A DNA stretch of 64,000 nt from Halopseudomonas bauzanensis (GCF_900114735.1 NZ_FOUA01000006.1:186001-250000), one strand, 5' to 3'. Positions 1 to 8,979 are shown, counted from the stretch's first letter. Numbers and translations are program-made. Notes: generated by a model not told the origin, from the sequence alone.

Positions 1-735
1 GGCGGTGACTGTCCAGGGGTAGCACCAGCCATTGCAGTGGAACATGGGTAGCGTCCACAGGTAGACCGGATGCTGACCCATGTTCCAGGTCATCTGGTTG
101 CCCATGGCATTGAGGAAGGCGCCGCGGTGATGGTAAACCACTCCCTTGGGGTTGCCGGTGGTCCCCGAGGTGTAGTTGAGACTGATCGCATCCCACTCAT
201 CATCCGGCCCCTGCCAGACGAACTCGGGATCGCCTTCGGCAAGGAATGCCTCGTAATCCAGGACGCTGTTGGCTTGTCCCTCGCCGTACTCCGGGTCGTT
301 TACGTCGATTACCAGCGGTGGGTGATCAAGCATGCCGATAGCGGCATGCACGATATCGAAGAACTCGCGATCGGCGATCAGTACCTTGGCTTCACCGTGC
401 TGCAGCATGAAGGCGATGGCCTCGGCATCCAGGCGTACGTTCAGAGTATTGAGCACCGCCCCGATCATCGGGACACCGAAATGCGCTTCGAGCATTTCCG
501 GAATGTTCGGCAGCATGACCGCTACCGTGTCGCCCTTGCCGATGCCTCGGCCCTGCAACGCCGATCCCAGACGACGGCAACGGTCATAGGTCTGGGCCCA
601 GGTGCGCCGAACGGCACCATGTACCACGGCAGGGTAGTGAGGATAGACGTTGGCAGCGCGTTCGATGAAACCGAGGGGCGACAAGGCGGTATGGTTGACC
701 GCACCAGCGGACAGGCCTTCCTGATATATGGACAT
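1..735 (-). CDS. AMP-dependent acyl-CoA synthetase, N-terminal part (runs off the window)
   Basis: The first 245 residues of an ANL-superfamily acyl-CoA ligase, of about 540 expected. Such enzymes activate a carboxylate with ATP to an acyl adenylate and then form the CoA thioester. The AMP-binding P-loop YTSGTTGNPKGVV lies at residues 188-200, and PMFHCNGW at about 230-237 is typical of the medium-chain or methylmercaptopropionate-CoA ligase group. The ATG at 735 has an AAGGA ribosome site eight bases upstream. The frame is open to base 1. It is divergent from the sensor kinase gene and lies beside valine and leucine genes, so a short or branched acyl substrate is likely but not shown. Confidence 0.92.
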   Translation of the reverse strand, partial: MSIYQEGLSAGAVNHTALSPLGFIERAANVYPHYPAVVHGAVRRTWAQTYDRCRRLGSALQGRGIGKGDTVAVMLPNIPEMLEAHFGVPMIGAVLNTLNVRLDAEAIAFMLQHGEAKVLIADREFFDIVHAAIGMLDHPPLVIDVNDPEYGEGQANSVLDYEAFLAEGDPEFVWQGPDDEWDAISLNYTSGTTGNPKGVVYHHRGAFLNAMGNQMTWNMGQHPVYLWTLPMFHCNGWCYPWTVTA

Positions 736-772
736 GGATCGTATCCTTGGCATTTGTTAGCTCTTGTTGATA

Positions 773-793
773 ACGGCCATTCGAGAATGCCGT
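773..793. promoter_or_regulatory. Imperfect inverted repeat in a divergent promoter region
   Basis: Arms ACGGC(c)ATTC and GAATGCCGT face each other around a two-base centre, with one extra base in the left arm. The site lies between the acyl-CoA synthetase start (735) and the sensor kinase start (881), an AT-rich stretch that must hold both promoters. It could be an operator, for example for the response regulator encoded next to the kinase. That is inference from position only. Confidence 0.3.
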
Positions 794-880
794 ATATTTA
801 TGGGGTGGTTTATATCTCAGCTGGAATTGTTATGGAAGTATTACCAAGGTCTATAGGTATAATTACTATAAGGTGATCTG

Positions 881-2347
881 GTGCCTGATAAAATCATGTC
901 GGATCAGGGGCATGCCTCCCTGCTGCAGGCTGCTGATCCGCAACCGACGTGCTTGTTCGATGCCAGCGGCAGGATGTGCGGTTGGAACCCGGCCATGCAC
1001 GATCTGCTCGCTGCGGGTAATGCGCCGGATATTCTGTTGCCCCACAACCATGCGCAGCTGATAACGGCAGCGCTCGGCCAGCAGCGGGCTATCAGTGAGG
1101 TGCCCGTGCAAACGCCCGGTCAGCGACATCTGTTGTGGACCTTCATTCCGGTGGCCAGCGACCGGATACTGGCCCGTGCCCGAGACGCTACCGAGGCGTT
1201 GAACAATGAGCAGCAGGCAGTGGTCGCTCGGCGTCTGTACCGGTTGATCATCGAGAACACCACGGATCTGATTTCCCGGCATACGCCCGAAGGCACGTTT
1301 CTGGATGCTTCTCCTGCGGCCTGGGCGCTGCTTGGCCGATGGCCGGAGCAGTTGCGTGGTACGCAGATCCACGATCTGTTCCATCCCCAGGAGCGGGACG
1401 AGATCAGGCAGCGCTATGACAGCGCGCTTGAGCAGGACGGCTATCTGACCATCAGTTACCGGATCCGCCATCGTGACGGCCACTATCTGTGGTTCGAAAC
1501 CGCCAGCCGGGCGATACGGGAGACTTATACCGGCAAGGTGGTGGAGGTTGTCAGTGTGTCGCGGGATATTACCGAACGTATTCGCAGTGAAGAGCACAGC
1601 CGCCGTCTGCAGGATGAGCTGGCACATGCCACGCGATTGGCGACGCTCGGTGAGCTGGCCTCCGGTATCGCCCATGAAATCAACCAGCCGCTGGCCGCCA
1701 TCGTCAATTACGCCGCCGCCAGTCAACGCTATCTGGCGGCGCTGGAGCCGGGTGGCGAACCGGGCCGGCGTCTGGCCCAGGGACTTGAGCGTATTGCCAG
1801 CCATGCCCAGCATGCGGCAGAGGTGATCAAGCGCATGCGTGCCTTCCTGCGCAAGGGGCCGCGCCGCGGTCAGCGCATCAGCCCCGCACTGCTGGCGCAG
1901 GAAGCAGTGCGCCTGTGCGCCTGGGAGGCGCAGCAACAGCAGGTGGAAATCATCCAGCAGATCGGCGAAGCTCTGCCGGATGTCCATGTCGATCCCATTC
2001 TATTGCAGCAGGTATTGCTCAATCTGCTACGCAATGCCATCGAGGCTAACCGGGACAAGTACCCGGATACGCCATCACAGGTTTACCTGCGGCTGAGTAC
2101 AGACGAACGCCGAGTGGATCTGCAGGTTATCGATCAGGGGCCAGGTGCCAGTGATGAACAGTTGAACAGCATGTTCACGCCGTTCTATACCAGCAAGCCC
2201 GACGGCTTGGGGCTGGGATTATCCATGAGCCAGAGCATCGTCGAGAGCTTCGGTGGTGGGTTGGAGGCGCTGCGCGACGAGCGGGGTGGGTTGTGCCTGT
2301 ATAGCTGGCTGCCAGCGCTGCAGGACGTAGGCTTTATACAAGAATAA
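881..2347 (+). CDS. Cytosolic PAS-domain sensor histidine kinase
   Basis: A 488-residue kinase with no membrane segment. It has a degenerate N-terminal PAS-like region (about 15-105), a clear PAS domain with PAC tail (about 118-235, ending in DITERI), a HisKA dimerisation domain with GIAHEINQPLAAI (phosphoacceptor His265), and a HATPase domain with LLRNAIEAN (N box), a DQGPG box and GLGLGLSMSQ. HEINQPL is typical of FixL-like kinases. The GTG start at 881 follows AAGGTG at a five-base gap; the alternative ATG at 896 lacks a comparable site. It overlaps or abuts the FixJ-like regulator gene, forming a two-component pair. The signal is unknown; the adjacent acyl-CoA genes suggest a link to carbon source use. 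Confidence 0.93.
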   Translation: MPDKIMSDQGHASLLQAADPQPTCLFDASGRMCGWNPAMHDLLAAGNAPDILLPHNHAQLITAALGQQRAISEVPVQTPGQRHLLWTFIPVASDRILARARDATEALNNEQQAVVARRLYRLIIENTTDLISRHTPEGTFLDASPAAWALLGRWPEQLRGTQIHDLFHPQERDEIRQRYDSALEQDGYLTISYRIRHRDGHYLWFETASRAIRETYTGKVVEVVSVSRDITERIRSEEHSRRLQDELAHATRLATLGELASGIAHEINQPLAAIVNYAAASQRYLAALEPGGEPGRRLAQGLERIASHAQHAAEVIKRMRAFLRKGPRRGQRISPALLAQEAVRLCAWEAQQQQVEIIQQIGEALPDVHVDPILLQQVLLNLLRNAIEANRDKYPDTPSQVYLRLSTDERRVDLQVIDQGPGASDEQLNSMFTPFYTSKPDGLGLGLSMSQSIVESFGGGLEALRDERGGLCLYSWLPALQDVGFIQE

Positions 2348-2364
2348 TGATCAGGAGAAGCGAT

Positions 2365-3006
2365 ATGGAGCTGGATCGGCAGCAGCGAGTGTACGTGGTG
2401 GATGACGATCAGGGGATGTTGGACTCCACGGTGTGGCTGCTCGAGTCGGTCGGATTGCAAGCGTTGCCCTTCACCAGTGGCCAGGCATTTCTTGACCATT
2501 GCCTGGAAGAGCTGCCGGCCTGTGTGCTGCTGGATATACGCATGCCCGGCATGGGCGGGCTGGCAGTACAGGACGCGCTGCGCGAGCGAGGCAGCAAGCT
2601 GCCGGTGATTTTCGTCAGCGCCCATGCCGATGTGCCCATTGTGGTGCGGGCTTTTCGCGGTGGGGCAGTGGATTTCATCGAGAAGCCCTATAACGAGCAG
2701 TTACTGCTCGACAGCGTCCAGCGTGCGCTGCGGCTGTACCAGGCACCGGTGGTCGATCAGAGGCAGGGTGATCCGGTGCGTGAACGTATGCAACAGCTCA
2801 CCGCCCGGGAGCGCGACGTACTGCTGCCGCTGGTGCAGGGCTACAGCAACCGGGAGATTGCCGAGCAATTGGGCATCAGCGTCAAGACCGTGGACCTGTA
2901 CCGCTCACGGGTGATGAAGCGGATGCAGGCCACGAGCCTGCCGGCGCTGGTAGGTATGGCGATCGGCGTGGGGCTGATCGAGCCGTTCAAACTACAGGCG
3001 AGATGA
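2365..3006 (+). CDS. FixJ/NarL-family response regulator
   Basis: A 213-residue receiver plus LuxR-type DNA-binding protein. The receiver has the acidic pocket VVDDDQ near the N-terminus, phosphoacceptor Asp57 in LLDIRMPGMGG, and the conserved Lys in EKPYNE. The C-terminal helix-turn-helix starts at LTARERDVL and includes YSNREIAEQLGISVKTVDLYRSR. I chose the ATG at 2365 because AGGAG lies seven bases upstream. An ATG at 2347 overlaps the kinase stop and would add six residues. It is the likely partner of the upstream PAS kinase. Target genes are unknown; the divergent acyl-CoA synthetase and the nearby valine operon are candidates. Confidence 0.93.
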   Translation: MELDRQQRVYVVDDDQGMLDSTVWLLESVGLQALPFTSGQAFLDHCLEELPACVLLDIRMPGMGGLAVQDALRERGSKLPVIFVSAHADVPIVVRAFRGGAVDFIEKPYNEQLLLDSVQRALRLYQAPVVDQRQGDPVRERMQQLTARERDVLLPLVQGYSNREIAEQLGISVKTVDLYRSRVMKRMQATSLPALVGMAIGVGLIEPFKLQAR

Positions 3007-3013
3007 GGCTAGG

Positions 3014-3187
3014 TTAGAGCCAGTGGCCTGGATTCATGGCGTGACAGCTCAGGGTATGACAGGGAATGCCAGCCGGCTGGTTGGCATGAGCCACATTGGT
3101 GCGGTGCACGGCAATGATGGACAGCACGGTCAGCAGAGCAATGAAAAAGGCGACGATGGTAACGGCATTGACATAATGTTTATGCAT
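3014..3187 (-). CDS. Small single-pass membrane protein with CH-rich tail, unrecognised
   Basis: A 57-residue frame with ATG at 3187 and a weak AGGA site about ten bases upstream. Residues 8-28 form one strong hydrophobic helix (VTIVAFFIALLTVLSIIAV). The tail contains PCHTLSCHAM and ends in NPGHWL, so two Cys-His pairs and two further histidines sit on one side of the membrane. That could bind a metal or form a disulfide, but CXXCH haem motifs are absent. It lies downstream of the frameshifted acyl-CoA dehydrogenase on the same strand, and convergent to the response regulator, only seven bases past its stop. I do not recognise the family. A competing plus-strand frame here has no such features. 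Confidence 0.55.
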   Translation of the reverse strand: MHKHYVNAVTIVAFFIALLTVLSIIAVHRTNVAHANQPAGIPCHTLSCHAMNPGHWL

Positions 3188-3311
3188 GACATCAGGTTCC
3201 TGCTTTATTTTTTGTTGTTTTTGTCTTGCGCTGGCTGAGTGTATCAGCTGCGCACTTTATTGTTAGTCGAGACTCCGTTAATAAACGATCCGGGCGGTAT
3301 TTTTTTATTGG

Positions 3312-3334
3312 CGGCCGGGCGTGGGGCCCGGCCG
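3312..3334 (-). terminator. GC-rich hairpin after the valine operon
   Basis: A nine-base-pair stem (CGGCCGGGC/GCCCGGCCG) with a five-base loop begins about ten bases past the dehydrogenase stop. On the minus strand it is followed by an A-run, not a U-run, so it is not a textbook intrinsic terminator. Position at the end of the operon is the main support. Confidence 0.4.
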
Positions 3335-3343
3335 TTTCCATCC

Positions 3344-4494
3344 TTACAATGCGTAGTTCTTCAACTCCCGGGCAATTAACAGCCGCTGGATCTCACTTGT
3401 ACCTTCGTAGATCTGGGTAATCCGCGCGTCACGATACAGCCGCTCCACCGGGTAGTCCTCAAGATAACCGTAGCCGCCATGAATCTGCACCGCCTTGGAA
3501 CAGACGTCTTCGGCCATCTCGCTGGCGAACAGCTTGGCCTGGGAGGCTTCCGAGAGGCAGGGTATGCCTTCGGTGCGCAGCCGTGCGGCATGCAGGATCA
3601 ACAGGCGTGCGGCATTGAGGCGGGTGTGCATGTCGGCCAGCATGTTGGCTATGCTCTGGTGCTCGGTCAGGGCCACACCAAATTGGGTGCGTTCGCGGGC
3701 GTAGGTCAGCGCCGCCTCGAAGGCCGAGCGGGCGATACCCAGGGCCTGGGCGGCGATGCCGATACGGCCGCCTTCCAGGTTGGACAGGGCGATGGCCAGC
3801 CCCTTGCCGCGCGGCCCGAGCAGGTTGGCTTCGGGAATGCGGCAGTTATCCAGGGTCACGGCGCAGGTATCCGAGCCGCGGATGCCCATCTTGTGCTCCA
3901 TGCGCTCGATCTTGAAGCCAGGGTTGTCGGTGGGGACGAGAAACGCCGACAGGCCTTTCTTGCCCAGCTCCGGGTCGGTCACCGCAAAGACGATGGCCAG
4001 CTGCGCCCGCTGGCGTTGCTGACGAACTGCTTGGCACCGTTGATTACCCATTCGCCATTGTCCAGTACCGCCCGGGTGCGCAGGTTGTGTGCTTCGGAGC
4101 CGGCCTGGGGTTCGGTCAAGGCGAAACAGCCAATGACCCTGCCGGCAGCGAGATCGGGCAACCAGGCTTGCTGTTGCTCAGGAGTGCCGAACTTGAGCAC
4201 AGGACCGCAGCCCACCGAGTTGTGGATACTCATCATTGCGCCGGTGGCGCTGCAACCGGCGGCGATTTCTTCTACGGCCAAGGCATAGGCAACATAATCG
4301 ACATAGCTGCCGCCCCATTCTTCCGGCACCACCATGCCCAGCAGGCCCAATTCGCCCATCTGGCGTACCACAGCGTCGTCGATCCAGCCGGACTTGTCCC
4401 ATTCGGCGGCGCGCGGCGCCAATTCGCTCTGGGCGAACTGGCGGGCCATGTCACGGATCATGCGCTGGTCTTCGTTGAGTTCAATATCGTGCAT
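3344..4494 (-). pseudogene. Isobutyryl-CoA dehydrogenase-like acyl-CoA dehydrogenase, single-base frameshift
   Basis: An acyl-CoA dehydrogenase split into two overlapping frames. The N-terminal part starts at ATG 4494 ([10 protein letters not shown]) and reads to QFVSN; the C-terminal part continues in the next frame with [15 protein letters not shown]. One missing G on the coding strand near base 4014 explains the shift. Restoring it gives a 383-residue protein of normal family length with the catalytic-Glu motif YEGTSEIQ near the C-terminus. Its place in the mms operon fits oxidation of isobutyryl-CoA to methacrylyl-CoA in valine degradation. It starts 13 bases after the hydrolase stop. A sequencing error is as likely as a true mutation, because both halves look conserved. 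Confidence 0.88.
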
Positions 4495-4507
4495 CGGTCG
4501 TGTCCCC

Positions 4508-5590
4508 TCAGGCCTGACGCCGTTCATCAGCGCTGCGCGCAGCGAAGCCGGCAAAGAGCTCCGCAACCTGTTCCGCTTTCACCTCGGCCAGCGTAGGCGG
4601 ATTCCAGCGGGGATTCTTGTCCTTGTCGACGATAAGTGCTCGCACGCCTTCCATGATGTCGCCCTTGGCGAACCATTGGCGATCCAGGTGCAGCTCCAGC
4701 GCGAAACAATCTGCCAGATCCAGCTCGCGACCGCGACGCAGCAGTTCCAGGGTCACATTCATGGCCAGCGGCGATTTACTGTCGATCGCAGCCAGGGTGC
4801 GCTCGGCCCAATCCTGATAGGAGGGGCAGTCTTCGGCAGCCAGAGAAGCCCGAATCTTGAGCATGTCTGGATGGCTGAAATGCCGGTCGATGGCGGGGCG
4901 CAGCGCCTTGATTTCCGAGCCGGGGATTTTCTGCGAGGCGCGTTTGTGCAGTAATTGATGCAGGTCGCGGGCCGGGTCATCCGACCAGCTCTGGCTGTTC
5001 AGTGCCTGATCCAGCTCCGTTACGAGGTCGCTGCTGATGCAGTGGTCGGCCAGGCCGCAGTACAGGGCATCGGCGGCGCGGATATGCGAGCCGGTTACGC
5101 CCAGGTACTGGCCGATAGCGCCCTCCAGGCGGGACAGGAAAAAACTGCCGCCCACATCCGGGAAGTAGCCAATACCGGTTTCCGGCATGCCCATCTTCAC
5201 CCGCTCGGTGACCACGCGATGCGAGGCAGCCTGGGCCAGGCCCATGCCGCCGCCGAGGACGAAGCCGTCCATCAGTGCCAGCACGGGCTTGGGGTAGCCA
5301 TGGAGCACCTGGTCCATGGCGTATTCCTCTTCAAAGAAGGTGACGTACATACCATCGCCCGCCTTGAAGCTGTCATACAGGCCACGGATGTCGCCGCCGG
5401 CGCAGAAGGCCTTTTCGCCATTGGCCCGCAGCACGACTAAACGCACGGCCGCGTCGTTGTGCCATGCGTCCAGTTGCTGGCGCAGGCTGCGTACCATCTC
5501 CAGGCTCAGGGCATTGAGCCCGGCCGGGCGGTTGAGGGTCAGGTGGCCGACGCCGTTACGCACTTCGGCCAGTACGCTCTGCTCGGTCAT
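4508..5590 (-). CDS. 3-hydroxyisobutyryl-CoA hydrolase (crotonase family)
   Basis: A 360-residue crotonase-fold protein, longer than ordinary enoyl-CoA hydratases and matching the HIBCH subgroup. [13 protein letters not shown] forms the first half of the CoA oxyanion site, and [21 protein letters not shown] is the HIBCH-type signature. The expected reaction is release of free 3-hydroxyisobutyrate from its CoA ester, the step before MmsB. Its ATG overlaps the mmsB stop by four bases (ATGA), so translation is probably coupled. The frameshifted acyl-CoA dehydrogenase follows immediately. General enoyl-CoA hydratase activity is the alternative, but length and context favour the hydrolase. Confidence 0.92.
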   Translation of the reverse strand: MTEQSVLAEVRNGVGHLTLNRPAGLNALSLEMVRSLRQQLDAWHNDAAVRLVVLRANGEKAFCAGGDIRGLYDSFKAGDGMYVTFFEEEYAMDQVLHGYPKPVLALMDGFVLGGGMGLAQAASHRVVTERVKMGMPETGIGYFPDVGGSFFLSRLEGAIGQYLGVTGSHIRAADALYCGLADHCISSDLVTELDQALNSQSWSDDPARDLHQLLHKRASQKIPGSEIKALRPAIDRHFSHPDMLKIRASLAAEDCPSYQDWAERTLAAIDSKSPLAMNVTLELLRRGRELDLADCFALELHLDRQWFAKGDIMEGVRALIVDKDKNPRWNPPTLAEVKAEQVAELFAGFAARSADERRQA

Positions 5591-6480
5591 TCGATCGCTC
5601 CGTTGTACATCTTGATGATGGCGGAGAAATCCAGCCCGCCATTACCCTGGCCGCTGAAGGTCTGGTACAACTGCTGCGCCAGGGCGCCGAGCACTACCGG
5701 CTGGCGTGCCTGCTTGGCAGCCTCGGTGGCCAGGCCCAGGTCCTTGAGCATCAGATCGGTGCCGAAGCCGCCGGTGTAGCCGCGGGACGCCGGAGCGTTG
5801 TCCAATACGCCAGGGTAGGGGTTGTAGGTATCGGTACTCCAGCAGCGGCCACTGGAGGTGTTGATGATGCCGGCCAGCACCTTGGGGTCCATGCCCAGGG
5901 ACACGCCCAGGTTCATGGCCTCGGCGGCGCCGATCATGGATATGCCCAACAGCATGTTGTTGGCCACCTTGGCGACCTGGCCATTGCCACTCGGCCCGCA
6001 ATAGACGATGTTCTTGCCCATGGCTTGCAAGACCGGCAGGGCGGCATCGAAGTCGGCCTGTTCACCGCCGACCATGAAGGTCAGGGTGCCCGCCGCTGCA
6101 CCGCCGGTACCGCCGGAAACCGGCGCATCGATCATGCGGTTGCCCTTTGCTGCCGCGGCAGTGGCTACTTCCCGGGCGCTCATGGGATCGATGGTGGAGC
6201 TGTCGATCAACCGTACCTCGGGAGCCACCTTGGCCAGCAGACCATCCTCGCCCAGATAGACACCTTTCACATGTTGGGCGGCGGGCAGCATGGTGATGAT
6301 CATTTCCACATCACTGCCGGCCAGCGCGGCAATGCTGGGGGCGGCGCTGGCGCCAGCTTCTACCAGATTGGCAACCGCTGCTGCGGACAGGTCGAATACA
6401 GTGAGTTCATGGCCGGCCTTGAGGAGGTTGTGGGCCATGGGGCCACCCATGTTGCCGAGGCCGAGGAATCCGATTTTCAT
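5587..6480 (-). CDS. mmsB: 3-hydroxyisobutyrate dehydrogenase
   Basis: A 297-residue NAD-dependent beta-hydroxyacid dehydrogenase. The Rossmann motif GFLGLGNMGGPMAHNL is at residues 4-19, the substrate-binding DAPVSGGTGGA near 118-128, and the catalytic lysine in NGQVAKVANNM near 170. It oxidises 3-hydroxyisobutyrate to methylmalonate semialdehyde in valine catabolism, handing the product to MmsA encoded upstream. It lies between the enoyl-CoA hydratase gene (41-base gap) and the hydrolase gene (four-base overlap). Length and motifs agree with the family. Confidence 0.96.
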   Translation of the reverse strand: MKIGFLGLGNMGGPMAHNLLKAGHELTVFDLSAAAVANLVEAGASAAPSIAALAGSDVEMIITMLPAAQHVKGVYLGEDGLLAKVAPEVRLIDSSTIDPMSAREVATAAAAKGNRMIDAPVSGGTGGAAAGTLTFMVGGEQADFDAALPVLQAMGKNIVYCGPSGNGQVAKVANNMLLGISMIGAAEAMNLGVSLGMDPKVLAGIINTSSGRCWSTDTYNPYPGVLDNAPASRGYTGGFGTDLMLKDLGLATEAAKQARQPVVLGALAQQLYQTFSGQGNGGLDFSAIIKMYNGAIE

Positions 6481-6521
6481 ATGAGCTACCTCTTATTCTT
6501 GTCAGCTAATTGTATTGATGC

Positions 6522-7295
6522 TCAAGCGTGCTTGAAATTGGGTTTACGCTTCTCGGCAAACGCCTGCATGCCTTCGGTCTGGTCAGCGGTGGCGAAGATC
6601 GAGTGGAATACCCGGCGCTCGAAGCGTACGCCTTCACTCAGGCTGCTCTCGAATACCCGGTTGACGCATTCCTTGGTCATCATCACGCTCGGCAGGGATT
6701 TGCTGGCAATGACCTGGGCGGTCTTCAGGGTTTCTTCCAACAGCTGATCGACTGGAATGATGCGTGCGACCAGGCCAGCCTGCTCGGCTTCCTGGGCATC
6801 CATCTGGCGACCGGTCAGACACATTTCCATTGCCTTGGCTTTGCCGATGGCGCGGGTCAGGCGCTGGGTGCCGCCGATGCCGGGCAGTACGCCCAGGTTG
6901 ATTTCGGGTTGGCCGAAGCGGGCATTGTCGGCGGCATAGATGAAGTCGCAGATCATTGCCAGTTCGCAGCCACCACCCAGGGCGTAGCCAGCCACTGCGG
7001 CAATCAACGGTTTGCGGCGGTTGGCGATGCGGTCGGCAGGGGAGAAGAAGTCATCCATGAATACGTCGGGGTATTGCAGGTCCACCATCTGCTTGATATC
7101 GGCACCGGCGGCGAAGGCCTTGCTGGAGCCGGTCAGGACCACACAGCCGATCTGGGGATCGCTTTCGAACTGGTCCAGCGCCTGGTTCAGCTCATCCAGC
7201 ACCTGCGTATTCAGCGCATTCAGCGCCTGGGGGCGGTTCAGGGTAATCAGGCCCACACGCTCGCGGGTCTCGATCAGAATAGTTTCAAAGCTCAT
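6522..7295 (-). CDS. Enoyl-CoA hydratase, valine pathway
   Basis: A 257-residue crotonase-family hydratase. [12 protein letters not shown] supplies the oxyanion-hole segment and [20 protein letters not shown] the second, with the two catalytic glutamates in the usual places. In this operon it should hydrate methacrylyl-CoA to 3-hydroxyisobutyryl-CoA. The ATG at 7295 (MSFETILIE) has GGAG seven bases upstream; a longer frame exists but has no ribosome site. An intrinsic terminator sits directly before that site, so expression may be lower than, or uncoupled from, mmsA. Confidence 0.94.
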   Translation of the reverse strand: MSFETILIETRERVGLITLNRPQALNALNTQVLDELNQALDQFESDPQIGCVVLTGSSKAFAAGADIKQMVDLQYPDVFMDDFFSPADRIANRRKPLIAAVAGYALGGGCELAMICDFIYAADNARFGQPEINLGVLPGIGGTQRLTRAIGKAKAMEMCLTGRQMDAQEAEQAGLVARIIPVDQLLEETLKTAQVIASKSLPSVMMTKECVNRVFESSLSEGVRFERRVFHSIFATADQTEGMQAFAEKRKPNFKHA

Positions 7296-7306
7296 GTCGC
7301 TACTCC

Positions 7307-7339
7307 AAAAAAGAGGCCGGCCCATTAAATGGCCGGCCT
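7307..7339 (-). terminator. Intrinsic terminator between mmsA and the enoyl-CoA hydratase gene
   Basis: A nine-base-pair stem, AGGCCGGCC/GGCCGGCCT with an eight-base loop, is followed on the minus strand by CTTTTTTGG. The U-run runs straight into the ribosome site of the next gene. It probably ends most mmsA transcripts and lets a fraction read through. Confidence 0.85.
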
Positions 7340-7346
7340 ATAAGAC

Positions 7347-8855
7347 TTACTTCAGTGTGATGGTGGTGTTGACTGCGGCAGCCTGCTCGTCATCATCGAA
7401 CCAGCGGGCGGTGATGGTCTTGGTCTGGGTGTAGAACAGGATCACCTGCTTGCCGTAGGGGCCCAGATCGCCCAGCTTGGAGCCGCGCGAGCCGCTGAAG
7501 GAGAACAGCGGGACCGGCACCGGAATCGGCACATTGATGCCCACCTGGCCGACGTCGATATCTTCCTGGAAGCGGCGGGCGATGCCACCGGAGCGGGTGA
7601 AGATGGCGGTGCCGTTGCCGTTCGGGTTGGCATTGATGATGTCGATGGCCTCATCCAGATTGTCCGCCTGCATCACGCAGAGCACTGGCCCGAAGATTTC
7701 CTCATCATAGACTGTCATGCCCGGCTTGACGCCAGCGAAGATGGTCGGGCCAACGAAGTTGCCATCTTCGTAACCGGCGACGCTGGGGTTGCGGCCATCC
7801 AGTACCAGCTCGGCGCCTTCATCGATGCCCTTCTGGATCAAGCCATTGATGCGCTCCAGTGCCGAACTGGAGACCACCGGACCGACATCGGTACCGGGCT
7901 CGACACCGGCGCTGACCTTCAGGGTCTGCGCCTTGCGCGCCAGTTCCGGCAGCCAGTTGCGCGATTCGCCAACCAGAATGATCACCGGCAGCGCCATGCA
8001 GCGCTGCCCGGCCGCGCCGAAGGCGGCGCCGATCAGGTTGTTCAGGGTCTGCTCCTTGTTGGCGTCGGGCATGACGATGGCGTGATTCTTGGCGCCCATC
8101 ATGCACTGCACGCGCTTGCCGGCCTGGGTGGCTCGGTTGTACACGTGGGTACCGACATGGGTGGAGCCGACAAAGGATACGGCCTTGATATCCGGATGAT
8201 CACAGATGCCATTCACCGCATCCACGCCGCCGTGGATCACGTTCAGCACGCCGGCCGGGATGCCAGCTTCCAGCGCCAGCTCGACCAGACGCATGGTGAC
8301 CATCGGATCCTGCTCGGAGGGCTTGAGCACGAAGGTGTTGCCGGTGGCGATGGCCATCGGGAACATCCACAGCGGGATCATCGCCGGGAAGTTGAACGGG
8401 GTGATGCCGGCACAGACGCCCAGCGGCTGCATCAGGGTATAGGTATCCACGCCACCGGCCACGTTGTTGGCCAGTTCGCCCAGTTGCAGGTTGCCTACTG
8501 CAGAAGCGTGTTCGACCACTTCCAGACCGCGGAAAACGTCGCCCTCGGCATCAGCCAGGGTCTTGCCCTGTTCGGCGGTGAGAATGGCGGCCAGCTCCTT
8601 GATGTTCTCGCGGATCAGTTGCTGGTACTTGAGAAAAATGCGGGCGCGGGCACCGATCGGCGTCTTGCGCCAGGTCTTGAAGGCATCCTTGGCGCTGGCG
8701 ACCGCCGCATTGATCTCATCCTGGGTGGCGAAGGGCACACGGGCCAGAACTTCCTGGGTCGCGGGGTTGATGACATCGCGCCATTGATCAGTCTTCGACT
8801 CGATGAACTCGCCGTTGATCAGCAGTTTGACGGCGGGGATATTGTTATTGCTCAT
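7347..8855 (-). CDS. mmsA: Methylmalonate-semialdehyde dehydrogenase (CoA-acylating)
   Basis: A 502-residue aldehyde dehydrogenase. It converts methylmalonate semialdehyde plus CoA and NAD to propionyl-CoA, the last dedicated step of valine degradation. The catalytic Cys is in GQRCMALPV and the NAD-binding segment includes [22 protein letters not shown] replaces the general-base glutamate motif of ordinary aldehyde dehydrogenases, as expected for the CoA-acylating MMSDH class. I chose the ATG at 8855 (MSNNNIPAV), preceded by AGAGGA; the open frame extends further upstream but would cover the divergent promoter. A strong terminator follows the gene. The LysR gene is divergent, 124 bases away. 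Confidence 0.96.
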   Translation of the reverse strand: MSNNNIPAVKLLINGEFIESKTDQWRDVINPATQEVLARVPFATQDEINAAVASAKDAFKTWRKTPIGARARIFLKYQQLIRENIKELAAILTAEQGKTLADAEGDVFRGLEVVEHASAVGNLQLGELANNVAGGVDTYTLMQPLGVCAGITPFNFPAMIPLWMFPMAIATGNTFVLKPSEQDPMVTMRLVELALEAGIPAGVLNVIHGGVDAVNGICDHPDIKAVSFVGSTHVGTHVYNRATQAGKRVQCMMGAKNHAIVMPDANKEQTLNNLIGAAFGAAGQRCMALPVIILVGESRNWLPELARKAQTLKVSAGVEPGTDVGPVVSSSALERINGLIQKGIDEGAELVLDGRNPSVAGYEDGNFVGPTIFAGVKPGMTVYDEEIFGPVLCVMQADNLDEAIDIINANPNGNGTAIFTRSGGIARRFQEDIDVGQVGINVPIPVPVPLFSFSGSRGSKLGDLGPYGKQVILFYTQTKTITARWFDDDEQAAAVNTTITLK

Positions 8856-8912
8856 TGTTGTCCTCTGGGCCGCTGCCCTTGTCGTCTTGGAAGATGTCAT
8901 GGATAGTAGCAG

Positions 8913-8964
8913 TGCGTTTTTCCCATAAACAATTGGCTCATTCGCAAGTTGGGTCTGCGTTTTT
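8913..8964. promoter_or_regulatory. Direct repeat TGCGTTTTT in the mmsA/LysR intergenic region
   Basis: TGCGTTTTT occurs at 8913-8921 and 8956-8964, starts 43 bases apart, inside the 124-base region shared by mmsA and the LysR gene. Spacing near four helical turns on one face would suit a regulator. It is an observation only; the word is short and T-rich. Confidence 0.25.
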
Positions 8965-8979
8965 GCACAGGGACTGGAT

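Noticed and set aside
70-876. Long plus-strand open frame (268 codons) opposite the acyl-CoA synthetase
   Set aside because: It has no domain signal and lies antisense to a gene with a clear AMP-binding motif; high-GC genes commonly give such open antisense frames.
3023-3238. Plus-strand open frame of 71 codons after the response regulator
   Set aside because: No ribosome site or protein features. The minus-strand frame in the same place has a membrane helix and a Cys-His tail.
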